DNA from: DASULK01 sp036278255 | GTDB lineage: Bacteria > Actinomycetota > Actinomycetes > Mycobacteriales > Micromonosporaceae | Assembly: GCA_036278255.1 (NCBI GenBank) | Contig: DASULK010000178.1 | Coordinates: 1 to 18,269, forward strand | Direction of reading: 5' to 3' | DNA length: 18,269 nt | In this document: positions 6,759 to 13,968 of the stretch, in pieces | Layout of the letters: every line of letters begins with the position of its first letter | Numbering within the stretch: position 1 is the first letter of the stretch | Position numbers and translations under genes: made by a program | Notes under the pieces: generated by a model | Databases searched by the model: none | What the model saw: only the letters and a program-made list of their open reading frames with translations | Told to the model about the DNA's origin: nothing

Positions 6759-7340
6759 ATGCGGTTCCTCTTCCTTTTGGGCAGTTCGCGACGCGACGGC
6801 AACACCGAACTCCTGGCCCGGCGCGCGGCCGACGCGCTGCCGCCCGGCGTCGAGCAGCGCTGGCTCCGTCTGGACGAGCACCCGCTCGTCCCGTTCGCCG
6901 ACATCCGGCACGCCAGCGACGGCCGATACTCCGAACCCACCGGCAACGAGGCACGGCTGCTCGCAGAGACACTCGCCGCCACCGACCTGGTCATCGCGTC
7001 CCCGCTGTACTGGTACAACGTCAGCGCGACCACGAAGCTCTACCTCGACCACTGGGCCGGCTGGCTCCGGATCCCCGGCACCGATTTCCGGGACCGGATG
7101 CGTGGCCGGACAATGTGGGCGGTCAGCGCGATCAGCGACGAGGAGCCGACGAAGGCGGACCCGCTGGTGGCGAGCCTGCGCCTGAGCGCGGAGTACCTCG
7201 GCATGCGGTGGGGCGGCGCACTGCTTGGCTACGCCAACCGCCCAGGCGATGTGCTGCGCGACGCCACCGCCCTCCGCGCCGCCGACACCTTCTTCAGCGG
7301 CGCCTCGTTGTCCGCGAGCGCTGAGCTCAGTAGCCCTTGA
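6759..7340 (+). CDS. NAD(P)H-dependent FMN reductase / flavodoxin-fold oxidoreductase
   Basis: This 193-residue protein has a flavodoxin-like fold of the NADPH-dependent FMN reductase type. The flavin phosphate loop GSSRRDGNTE lies at 8-17. The second flavin motif is ASPLYWYNVSATTKLYLDHW (80-99), which matches the SPxYWxxxsaxxKxxlDR signature. The family reduces FMN or quinone-like substrates using NAD(P)H. ATG 6759 follows a weak GGGG site. It is divergent from marR and probably regulated by it through the repeats between them. The last residues (SASAELSSP) run into a stretch of gene fragments, so the natural C-terminus may have been altered by the rearrangement there. Confidence 0.88.
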   Translation: MRFLFLLGSSRRDGNTELLARRAADALPPGVEQRWLRLDEHPLVPFADIRHASDGRYSEPTGNEARLLAETLAATDLVIASPLYWYNVSATTKLYLDHWAGWLRIPGTDFRDRMRGRTMWAVSAISDEEPTKADPLVASLRLSAEYLGMRWGGALLGYANRPGDVLRDATALRAADTFFSGASLSASAELSSP

Positions 7341-7401
7341 GGGTGATGGCGGCGGCGGCCCGGTTGATCTGCTCCGCGATCCGGCCGGCGATGCGGTCCT
7401 T
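7327..7401 (-). pseudogene. 3' scrap of an unidentified gene on the minus strand
   Basis: Read on the minus strand, this stretch gives about 25 codons ending at a stop (7329-7327): GKDRIAGRIAEQINRAAAAI and then TLKGY. Every third codon position is G or C, as in genuine coding sequence of this genome. It overlaps the end of the FMN reductase gene by 14 nt. No start or upstream domain remains because the sequence turns into a plus-strand tetR-like fragment near 7410. I do not recognise the parent gene. Confidence 0.35.
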
Positions 7402-7410
7402 GCCGGGCGG

Positions 7411-7560
7411 CAGGCGTGGGTGGTGGGCTCCTTCTATCAGGCCCTGCTCACCGGCGTGTTGGCGCAGTGGCTGATCGACCCCGAGCACGCCCTGTCAGGT
7501 GAGGATCTCACCGACGCGTTACGCGCCATCACCCACGCGGTTTCGGTATCCGCCGGTTGA
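7411..7560 (+). pseudogene. C-terminal remnant of a TetR-family regulator (copy 1)
   Basis: The plus frame reads VVGSFYQALLTGVLAQWLID and then PEHALSGEDLTDALRAITHA before a stop at 7558-7560. The AQWLIDPE...DL.DALR pattern is that of TetR ligand-binding-domain C-termini. No DNA-binding N-terminus is present: upstream sequence belongs to other fragments. Its 56-bp core (7469-7524) is repeated at 9767-9822. It overlaps the 3' end of the GIY-YIG gene on the other strand. Confidence 0.55.
7469..7524 (+). repeat. 56-bp direct repeat, left copy
   Basis: This segment matches 9767-9822 at 53 of 56 positions in the same orientation, and both copies keep the same reading frame (LIDPEHALSGEDLTDALR). 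The two copies bracket about 2.3 kb that holds the GIY-YIG gene and the membrane protein/XRE/MDR operon. Confidence 0.85.
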
Positions 7561-7912
7561 AGCAGGGCATCGTCGCCACGACCAGAGCATCCTTCGCACC
7601 CGCCGGGTTGTCCGTCTCAGACCAGCTCACGGCGTAGCCAGCGAGCCATTCAGCGATCTCCGTAGCCGGGGCGGTCTGCTCGCGAGTATCCAGTAGTTGG
7701 CCGACCTGCTCGTGGAGCACCGAGGAGCGCCGGTTGCCCCTCAAGTGCTGCCGGAGGCCGCGTCGCAGGTTGCCCGTCGACCCGACATAGATCACCGCGC
7801 CGCGGTCCAGCACAACGTGCACGCCGGGCGCAGTCGGCGCTTTCGCCGCCGTATCGGGGGTGAACGGCTGAGGATCCGAAAAACCGGCCAGAAGGCCCGA
7901 GGGGTCAGTCAC
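7529..7912 (-). CDS. GIY-YIG domain protein
   Basis: This 127-residue protein carries a divergent GIY-YIG nuclease core: GVHVV (30-34) at the GIY position, IYVG (41-44) at the YIG position, then STGNLRRGLRQHLRGN with the expected arginine, and a C-terminal MPCFN resembling the closing P-x-x-N. Small standalone GIY-YIG proteins are common in actinomycetes and their roles are mostly unknown. The catalytic glutamate that usually lies some residues before P-x-x-N is not obvious; Asp108 in AKDALV is the nearest acidic residue, so activity is uncertain. The GTG start at 7912 has no strong ribosome binding site. Its 3' end overlaps a tetR fragment. Confidence 0.65.
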   Translation of the reverse strand: MTDPSGLLAGFSDPQPFTPDTAAKAPTAPGVHVVLDRGAVIYVGSTGNLRRGLRQHLRGNRRSSVLHEQVGQLLDTREQTAPATEIAEWLAGYAVSWSETDNPAGAKDALVVATMPCFNRRIPKPRG

Positions 7913-8030
7913 GCCGGCAGATTAGCCCAGCGCTATTGGATCTTTAACTTCGGAAACGGTACGGCTAGGTTCGCCAGCGCCGCGCGTCGGTGGTGCGTGT
8001 GGTTTGCCCTCCACCGGGACGACCAGGCTA

Positions 8031-8092
8031 GTAAAGAATTCTTGACACCATGTCTAGTTCGACTTACATTCGTGGTGTCAAAGATTCTTTAC
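8031..8092 (+). promoter_or_regulatory. Promoter flanked by a 20-bp inverted-repeat operator
   Basis: GTAAAGAATTCTTGACACCA (8031-8050) is an inverted copy of TGGTGTCAAAGATTCTTTAC (8073-8092) with two mismatches. The left arm contains a perfect -35 box TTGACA (8042-8047). TACATT (8065-8070), 17 nt on, is a good -10. The right arm covers the likely transcription start. The AT-rich arms stand out from the surrounding GC-rich DNA. The start codon of the first operon gene follows 14 nt later. Repression by the operon's own XRE protein is the natural reading. Confidence 0.8.
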
Positions 8093-8105
8093 ATCGGGAG
8101 GGGTC

Positions 8106-8534
8106 GTGGCGTTCGAGGAGAAGCGCGCCTGGGTGATGGCGTTGGTCGCGGTGGTCGCCTACGCGGCGTACGCCGTTATCGTCCTGGGCCGCGCCGACGG
8201 CAGCCCACTGGTCGAGGCGCCCTACGCGGCCACGCTGCTGTGGAGCGTCGGCGGGGCGATCGGGGCGTCGATCCTGCTGCACATCGTCATCTCGATCGTC
8301 TCGCCCGAGGGCGCCAACGAGAAGGACCAGCGGGACAAGGAGATCCACCGGCTCAGCGAATACATCGGGCAGTCGTTCCTCGCCATCGGCGGAGTGGCGG
8401 CGCTCGGCATGGCGCTGGCCCAGTGGGACCACTTCTGGATCGCCAACGTCGTCTACCTCTGCTTCGTGCTGTCCGCCGTCGTCGGGTCGGTCGCCAAGAT
8501 CGTCGCCTACCGCCGGGGTTTCCAGTCATGGTGA
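8106..8534 (+). CDS. Four-helix membrane protein paired with an XRE regulator
   Basis: This 142-residue protein has four predicted membrane helices, at roughly 9-28, 42-65, 89-106 and 110-130. A charged cytoplasmic loop (EGANEKDQRDKEIHRLSEYI) lies between helices 2 and 3. It resembles the small membrane proteins of the DUF2178-like type that are often encoded just before a short XRE regulator, where the pair is thought to sense a membrane signal; the family assignment is from architecture, not from a clear motif. GTG 8106 follows GGGAGGGG. Its stop overlaps the XRE gene by 7 nt, indicating translational coupling. The operon continues into an MDR oxidoreductase. Confidence 0.75.
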   Translation: MAFEEKRAWVMALVAVVAYAAYAVIVLGRADGSPLVEAPYAATLLWSVGGAIGASILLHIVISIVSPEGANEKDQRDKEIHRLSEYIGQSFLAIGGVAALGMALAQWDHFWIANVVYLCFVLSAVVGSVAKIVAYRRGFQSW

Positions 8535-8767
8535 AGCCGACCCGGGTCACCAACTCCATCCGCGCTCTGCGCTTCACCCACGGCGAGATGACGCAGGCCG
8601 AGTTGGCCCGACGCATCGGCGTCACCCGGCAGACCGTCATCGCCATCGAGCAGGGCCGCTACTCGCCGTCGCTGGAGATGGCATTCCAGATCGCGGCGGT
8701 GTTCGGCGTACCTCTTATTGAAGTTTTTCAGTACCCGACCAGTGAGTCCCCGGAGGAGAAGTCATGA
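8528..8767 (+). CDS. Short XRE-family transcriptional regulator
   Basis: This 79-residue protein is almost entirely a helix-turn-helix: NSIRALRFTHGEMTQAELAR, then RIGVTRQTVIAIEQGRYSPS, then LEMAFQIAAVFGVPLIEVF. It belongs to the short XRE regulators of about 65-80 residues with the TRQTVxxIExGxYxPSLxLA signature, generally repressors. It overlaps the membrane protein gene upstream (7 nt) and the MDR gene downstream (ATGA, 4 nt), so all three are one transcript. The likely target is the inverted repeat at 8031-8092, giving an autoregulated operon. Confidence 0.9.
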   Translation: MVKPTRVTNSIRALRFTHGEMTQAELARRIGVTRQTVIAIEQGRYSPSLEMAFQIAAVFGVPLIEVFQYPTSESPEEKS

Positions 8768-9735
8768 AGGCAATGTTTCAGGACCGGTACGGCTCGGCCG
8801 ACGTGCTGGAGTTGCGGGACGTCAACCTGCCCGAGGTCGGGGACAACGAGGTGCTGGTCCGGGTGCGGGCCGCCGGCGTCGGCCCCGAAGTTTGGCACCT
8901 GATGACCGGCCTGCCCTATGCGGTACGCCTCGGGTCAGGGTTGCGCCGACCCCGCCACCGCATCCCCGGCCGGGACCTGGCCGGCGTCGTCGAGGCGGTC
9001 GGACGCCACGTCACCCGGTTCACGCCCGGGGACGCGGTCTTTGGCACCGGGGCGGGAAGCTACGCCGAATACGCGGTGGTCTCCGCGAAGCGGCTCGCAG
9101 CGAAGCCCGGCAACCTTACCTTCGAGCTGGCGGCCGCCGTCCCCGTCTCCGGGCAGACGGCGCTGCAAGCGGTACGGAACACCGGGCGGGTGCAGCCGGG
9201 GCAACGTGTCCTCGTCATCGGCGCCGGTGGCGGGGTGGGGACCTTCACCGTCCAGCTCGCCAAGGCGTTCGGGGCCCACGTCACCGGGGTGTGCAGCGCG
9301 GCGAAAGCCGACCTCGTGCGGTCGATCGGCGCGGACGAGGTCATCGACTACACGCGGGAGGAGATCACCGACCGGGGGCAGCCCTACGACGTCATCATCG
9401 ACATGGCGGGTAACCGGACGTTGTCGCACCTGCGGCGGGCCCTCACCCCGAAGGGAACCCTGGTCCTCGTCGGCGGCGTGGCGCGCGACGGGAAGTTGCT
9501 GCAAGGCTTCGACCGCCAGCTACGGGCGCTGCTGCTCTCACCGTTCGTCAGCCAGAAACTGGCGCCGCTCATGTCGACGGAGAGCACGGAAAATCTTGAG
9601 GCGTTGACGGAGCTCATCGACGCCGGCAAGGTCACCCCCGTCATGGGCCGGACCTACCCGCTGGTCGAGGTGGCCGACGCGATCCGCCACATCGAGGCCG
9701 GCCACGCGCAAGGCAAGACCGTCGTCACGGTCTGA
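8764..9735 (+). CDS. NAD(P)-dependent zinc-free MDR oxidoreductase (quinone reductase-like)
   Basis: This 323-residue protein is a medium-chain dehydrogenase/reductase of the quinone oxidoreductase branch. It has an N-terminal GroES-like domain (EVLVRVRAAGVGPEVWHLMT, PGRDLAGVVEAVG, FTPGDAVFG), the linker AAAVPVSGQTALQAV, and a Rossmann domain with the nucleotide loop GAGGGVG at 153-159. The catalytic and structural zinc cysteines of alcohol dehydrogenases are missing, as in quinone reductases. The family reduces quinones or enones with NAD(P)H. The ATG overlaps the XRE stop, and GGAGGAG lies within the end of the XRE gene as its ribosome binding site. Control by a membrane sensor plus XRE pair is unusual for this enzyme type. 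Confidence 0.9.
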   Translation: MKAMFQDRYGSADVLELRDVNLPEVGDNEVLVRVRAAGVGPEVWHLMTGLPYAVRLGSGLRRPRHRIPGRDLAGVVEAVGRHVTRFTPGDAVFGTGAGSYAEYAVVSAKRLAAKPGNLTFELAAAVPVSGQTALQAVRNTGRVQPGQRVLVIGAGGGVGTFTVQLAKAFGAHVTGVCSAAKADLVRSIGADEVIDYTREEITDRGQPYDVIIDMAGNRTLSHLRRALTPKGTLVLVGGVARDGKLLQGFDRQLRALLLSPFVSQKLAPLMSTESTENLEALTELIDAGKVTPVMGRTYPLVEVADAIRHIEAGHAQGKTVVTV

Positions 9736-9766
9736 GGATCTCAGCCCACATCGGGGGACGAAGGGG

Positions 9767-9822
9767 GGCTGATCGACCCCGAGCACGCCCTGTCCGGTGA
9801 GGATCTCACCGACGCGCTTCGC
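9767..9822 (+). repeat. 56-bp direct repeat, right copy (tetR 3' remnant)
   Basis: This is the second copy of the 7469-7524 repeat, with 3 mismatches. The reading frame LIDPEHALSGEDLTDALR is kept, then diverges (TWHGNPPPVPTRP...) to a stop at 9898-9900. No upstream tetR sequence remains: the repeat begins 32 nt after the MDR stop codon. Confidence 0.85.
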
Positions 9823-9985
9823 ACCTGGCACGGCAACCCACCGCCGGTCCCCACCCGCCCGATGGTGTTCTGGTCCGCCGCGGGCGTCGGTGCATACTGA
9901 TGGGCGCTGTTCTGGCAGCACCGGCAACCTGCGGCCCCACGATGGATTGAGGTGGCTTCGAAAGAGGACGGTGACGGAGGCTGGA

Positions 9986-10576
9986 ATGACAATGATCCTG
10001 ACGGTTCGGATGGCCTGCCGTGCGGACGTACCTGCCCTGATGCCGCTGGTCGAGGCCGCGGTTGTGCAGCTTCAGCAGAGATACCTGAACGAGGCGCAGA
10101 TCCGGTCCAGCCAGGCGATCATGGGCATCGACACGCAGCTCATCGACGACGGGACGTACTTCGTTGTCGAGTTGGACGGGCAGTTGGCAGGCTGCGGCGG
10201 CTGGAGCCGGAGGGCCACCCTCTACGGGGGTGACCACTCGTTGGGCCGGGATCCCGCGTTGCTGGACCCGGCCCGTGATCCGGCCAAGATTCGGGCGATG
10301 TACACCCACCCCGCCTTCACCCGACGGGGCGTCGGCCGGGCGATCCTTGACCGCTGCGAGGCTGCCGCCGCAGCCGAGGGATTCACGGCGCTGGAGTTGA
10401 TGTCCACGCTGGCCGGCCGGCCCCTGTATGAGGCGGCCGGGTTCGCACCGGTCGAGCAGGTTGAGGACAGGGCTGGTGGTACCGCTGTGCCGCTGATCCG
10501 GATGCGCAAGCCGATCACCGCGGCGGTGCCATATCAAGGCCCTCAGCGCTTTGGCACGGGATCGCGCTCGACGTGA
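9986..10576 (+). CDS. GNAT-family N-acetyltransferase
   Basis: This 196-residue protein has a GNAT acyl-CoA fold. The acetyl-CoA pyrophosphate loop is RRGVGR (113-118) within AMYTHPAFTRRGVGRAIL, and motif B is represented by PLYEAAGFAPVEQVED. The N-terminal segment MACRADVPALMPLVEAAVVQ is the usual first strand and helix. Substrates of this branch are generally unknown. ATG 9986 is chosen because CGGAGG sits about 5 nt upstream; a second ATG two codons later is possible. The last 25 residues after MRKPITA are probably a read-through extension with no conserved content. The gene stands alone downstream of the tetR fragment. Confidence 0.88.
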   Translation: MTMILTVRMACRADVPALMPLVEAAVVQLQQRYLNEAQIRSSQAIMGIDTQLIDDGTYFVVELDGQLAGCGGWSRRATLYGGDHSLGRDPALLDPARDPAKIRAMYTHPAFTRRGVGRAILDRCEAAAAAEGFTALELMSTLAGRPLYEAAGFAPVEQVEDRAGGTAVPLIRMRKPITAAVPYQGPQRFGTGSRST

Positions 10577-10629
10577 AGCGGGAGGACTGCCCCGGCTGGG
10601 TAGCCAGGCCCGAAAGAGCTGCCGGTGGA

Positions 10630-10693
10630 TCAGCCCGTGCCGGTCAGGTCCAGGCGCCAGTCGTTGGAGCGCATGAACCGGCCGGGCGGAACG
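10630..10693 (-). pseudogene. 3' scrap of a second GNAT acetyltransferase gene
   Basis: On the minus strand this short stretch reads VPPGRFMRSNDWRLDLTGTG and a stop, the characteristic C-terminus of the acetyltransferase family whose fuller copy is at 13934-14344. Positions 10652-10683 are identical over 32 bp to 13974-14005. Nothing recognisable of the rest of the gene precedes it: the sequence runs straight into the start of the next plus-strand gene. Confidence 0.7.
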
Positions 10694-10696
10694 ATC

Positions 10697-11119
10697 ATGG
10701 CGTTCGGTGTGTTGCCGGCCCAGCAGGCCGAGCAGTTGCCGCCCTCCGCCCCCACCGAGGAGGCCACCGAATGGCTCGTACTCACCGAGCCGGCGGGGCG
10801 CCCACTGTTTCTGCCGGCGTTCAACATGTGGCATTGCGACGCCGACGGGCCGCCGCCGCACCTGCCGCGCGCCTTCGGCACGCTGGCCGTGGATGATGTA
10901 CCGGTCGAACTGGACGTGATCGCCACGCCGCTGCCTTTCGAGGTTGCGGGTGCTCGCTCGAATCCGGTGACCGGCACCCGCAAGCCGGAGCCGGTGACGG
11001 TGTGGGGGCTGTGGAAGTGGCTGGATCCGCTTCCGGCAGGAGAGCACGTGCTCCAATTCACCGGCGGTGATGGTTATGGCTTCACCGTCGCGGCGGTCTA
11101 CCACCTCAGCGTCGCCTGA
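10697..11119 (+). CDS. Hypothetical protein with a C-terminal beta-rich domain
   Basis: This 140-residue protein is acidic and rich in proline and tryptophan and has no signal peptide or membrane helix. The C-terminal part (WGLWKWLDPLPAGEHVLQFT then GGDGYGFTVAAVYHLSVA) resembles the ending of a family of bacterial exported proteins with the pattern W..L.PL.PG.H.I.F.G......D..Y.L.V; here it appears without the secretion signal. The ATG at 10697 follows GGGCGGA. The first codons abut the acetyltransferase scrap, so the true N-terminus may have been lost and the gene could be a 5'-truncated copy. The function is unknown. Confidence 0.6.
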   Translation: MAFGVLPAQQAEQLPPSAPTEEATEWLVLTEPAGRPLFLPAFNMWHCDADGPPPHLPRAFGTLAVDDVPVELDVIATPLPFEVAGARSNPVTGTRKPEPVTVWGLWKWLDPLPAGEHVLQFTGGDGYGFTVAAVYHLSVA

Positions 11120-11393
11120 AGCGGGCACTGGCGTTACCGCCTCCCGGTGCCGCTGTGGCGGTGACGGTCGGGCTGCCGGCTGTCCTCGTCTCGCACCCTT
11201 GCCGGATCACACTCCAGGACCAGTACGCCTATCGCCTAACTGTCCACACCGCAACTTTCGCTGCAAGCCCTGCCGGGATATTTGTGGCAGCTGATAAACA
11301 TCATTTACGGGCTGGTGATCCCGCTGTCTCGGTGCGTAGCATCCGCGTCGCCGCCGATGCCCACTTTGCCTGCTGAGCTACAGAGGAGCTTCC
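11120..11393 (+). other. Intergenic region upstream of the protease/EACC1 cassette
   Basis: No gene is supported here. An imperfect hairpin, GTTACCGCC (11134-11142) with GGCGGTGAC (11157-11165), could end the preceding transcript. A relatively AT-rich patch around 11281-11310 (GCTGATAAACATCATTTACG) is where a promoter for the protease gene would be expected, but no convincing -35/-10 pair is visible. The ribosome binding site GAGGAG is at 11383-11388. Confidence 0.4.
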
Positions 11394-13578
11394 GTGCAGG
11401 GCCGAGACTCCGCTATGGAAACAAAAAAATATCGAACCGAAGCAGTCCAGGCTGGAGCAGAACTTCTCCCACCGTCCGCTTGGCTATCCGAACGTCTTTG
11501 TCTGGCTCCGGGCCGGGATCCTGCGGGACTGGCGGGGTGCGGCTGGGGCCTTCGTCGCCACCTGGTTCTATGTGCCGCTCGCGCTGCTCGTCGCCGTCGT
11601 CCTGGCGGTGGTGAGCGGCGTTGTCGCGCCGTTTATGGGCGTCACCGATCTCAGAAAGCAGATCCCGCCCGAAATGCTCGACACCCCGCTGGTCGGCACA
11701 CTGGTCGAGGAATTCCTGGTCCGTTCCGGCGGCGTGATCGGCGTCTTTGTGGCCGTCGCACTCGGATTCGTCGGAGGTTTTCTGCTCGTCATCTATCTGC
11801 CCTGGAGAGAAACGGACAGCCTCGGCTCTCTGGCAGCCAGCCTGGCCGGCGTGGTGGCCGCGGCGATCGTGATCGGGCTCCTGTACACGCTCTACCGCGT
11901 ACTGCTCGAACCATGGCTGCTGACCGTCTCCGGGGCGCGCCAGCTCAGTCGCCGCGAAGCCGACATACTTCTCCCCATCCTGCACGAGTGCGCCCGGCGG
12001 CTCGACCTGCCGAATGTGCCGCGGCTGCTCATCGAGGACCGCCCGTCGGTCACCAACGCCTGGGCCTACTCGCGCCACATCCTGGTTACCACCGGCCTGC
12101 TCACCGACCCGCCGGAGGAGATCGCCGCCCTGCTCAGCCACGAGCTGGTCCACTGGCGAACCGGCGACGAAATCACCTCCGCCTTCGTACGTGGGGTCGG
12201 GCTGCCGCTGGTCCTGGTCCACGCCGTACCGGCGTGGCTGATGCGTACCTTTCCGCACACCGCCACCAAATTCGTGGTCTTTCTGCTCTTCTGGCCGGTC
12301 CTGCTGACCATGAGATACCTGGTGATTCCCCTGCAGGCCATGGATGCTCGGCAGGCGGAATATCGCGCGGACGCGGGTGCGGTGATCGCCGGACACGGTG
12401 ATGCCATGCAGGCGCTCCTCGAGAGGCGCCAGCGCTTTGAAAACGGCCGTAGCGGCTGGGACGAGGCTGTCTGTGCCACCCATCCGGCTGCGGAACTGCG
12501 GCTGGAGCGGCTGGAACGGTTGCAGGCCGCTGTGGAGGCCGGGAGCAGCCAATCGTCGGAGGTTCCGGCTCCGGTCACGAGCCCTCAGGAACTCTTCGGC
12601 CAACCTCAGTCCATCGACTCACGCCGACAGTGGCTCGTCGCCGGTACCGTACTGCTGGTGCTGTACCTGCTGGCCGGCGTACTCGGTCTGCTGCAGTACT
12701 CCTTCTTCCGGCCGCAGGCGGCGGTCGGCGGATATTTTGCGGCCCTGTCGAACCACAACAGCGAGGCCGCTCTCGGCCGGCTGACCCCTGCGGAGAGGGC
12801 CAGGGTGGCAGAGAAGAAGCTGCTTGCCGACATCATCAAGTCCCCTGACTACCAGTCGCCGCGCAAGGTCGATGCCCGGACCGTCACCAGGAACGACAAC
12901 GTGGCGGTCGGCGAGGTCTCCTTCACCCTGGCCGGCGCCAAGCACACCAGCCGGCTGACGCTCACCCGCAACGACACGACGACCCTGGGCCTCTTCCGCG
13001 GCTGGAGCATCGAGAACGGGCTCGGCAGTTTCACCATCGCCGGCGGTCAGGGGGATGTCCTGGTCAACGGCGTCACCGTGCCTGGCACTGCAGACGACCA
13101 GATGCTGGTCACGCTACCCGGGGCTTATACCGTGACGGCCCCGAGCAACCCGCTCAGCGACGTGCAGCCAGCAACGGTCGTGGTTCTGCCCGATCAGGAA
13201 TCCAGCGAGCTGATCTCGCTGACGGCGACGGTGAAGTCGACCGTGCAGAGCTTTGTCGACCAGGAGATCAAGGCGCACTTGGACAAGTGCGTGACACAGC
13301 AGGTGGCCAAACCCCTCGGCTGCCCCTTCCAGCATTACTACGAGTCCGTCGAGTCGATCGAATGGGAAGTCGTCGAATATCCCCGAGTCGAGATCAACTT
13401 GATCACGCCGACCAGGGCTGAGATTTCGACAACCGGCGTGGGCAGTGGCACGGTCCGGGCGACCGGAGCCAACAGAGGCTATTTTGCGCCAATTCCGTTC
13501 GATGAGGAATTCGATGTGCACATCACCGGAACCGTGTACGTCGTCGGCGACAAGCTGACCCTCGACTTCAACAACTAA
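11394..13578 (+). CDS. Membrane M48-family metalloprotease with large C-terminal domain (apparent +1 frameshift at an A7 tract)
   Basis: The product is a polytopic zinc metalloprotease. Numbering assumes one A of the A7 run (11423-11429) is skipped, giving 727 residues. A soluble N-terminus is followed by helices at about 52-80, 113-136 and 146-168, then an M48 catalytic domain with HELVH (249-253) and the downstream zinc ligand in EYRAD (Glu322, Asp326). Two helices (262-282, 292-312) lie between them, as in HtpX. A further helix (413-433) leads to about 290 residues that start NTF2-like (YFAALSNHNSEAALGRLTP) and include beta-rich segments and two cysteines (632, 643). The fusion is far longer than HtpX (about 290). 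GTG 11394 has GAGGAG 5 nt upstream; within the long frame itself the first usual start is GTG 11572, with no ribosome binding site. The EACC1-like gene follows after 15 nt. Topology is uncertain. Confidence 0.85.
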
Positions 13579-13593
13579 CCCCGGGGGGCCGTC

Positions 13594-13968
13594 ATGACTG
13601 ACGAGATGGTGTCGAAGCACCCAGTCCAACTTTTCTTGACCGTCGACCTGAAAGCTCCGCCCCAGATCCCGCTAATCGACTGGATCCACCAGCATCCGGC
13701 ATACCGTCCCCTGGTCCACGACTCCGGGCGGCGTTTCGGTGGTCGGGCCGGATTCAGCGATGCCGTCATCATCGCGGTGCTGGCGCAGAGCCTGCTTCCC
13801 GGCCTCTTCGCCCTGCTGCGCACCTGGCTGAGCCAGCAGACCACCGACACCAACATTCGAATGCGGATCGGTGACTCGGAGGTGGAAGCCCACATCAACG
13901 GCCGCACGGACCCGGTACGCCTGCTCGCGGAAATCACTCGGAGCCTGCAGGAGTCCCGCCGAGAGTGA
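13594..13968 (+). CDS. EACC1-like protein (effector-associated constant component 1)
   Basis: This 124-residue protein has the layout of EACC1 proteins: an N-terminal strand and helix (LIDWIHQHPAYRPLVHD), a hydrophobic glycine/alanine-rich helix (about 55-79, DAVIIAVLAQSLLPGLFALL then RTWL), and a C-terminal alpha/beta segment with NIRMRIGDSEVEAHI and DPVRLLAEITRSLQ. EACC1 is a small, conserved partner of variable effectors in actinobacterial NTP-dependent conflict systems, where effectors are often peptidases. Its mechanism is not established. ATG 13594 follows a GGGGGG run. It is in an operon with the M48 protease. The last 35 nt overlap the acetyltransferase gene on the opposite strand. 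The call rests on pattern recognition of a short, divergent family. Confidence 0.65.
   Translation: MTDEMVSKHPVQLFLTVDLKAPPQIPLIDWIHQHPAYRPLVHDSGRRFGGRAGFSDAVIIAVLAQSLLPGLFALLRTWLSQQTTDTNIRMRIGDSEVEAHINGRTDPVRLLAEITRSLQESRRE

Noticed and set aside
7469..9822. Insertion sequence or transposon between the 56-bp repeats
   Set aside because: No transposase, no terminal inverted repeats and no short target duplication; the repeats are coding fragments of a regulator.
11423..11429. A-AAA-AAA as a programmed -1 ribosomal frameshift site
   Set aside because: The heptamer is in the right phase for a -1 slip from the GTG 11394 frame, but a -1 shift lands in the third frame, not the protease frame; a +1 change or loss of one A is needed.
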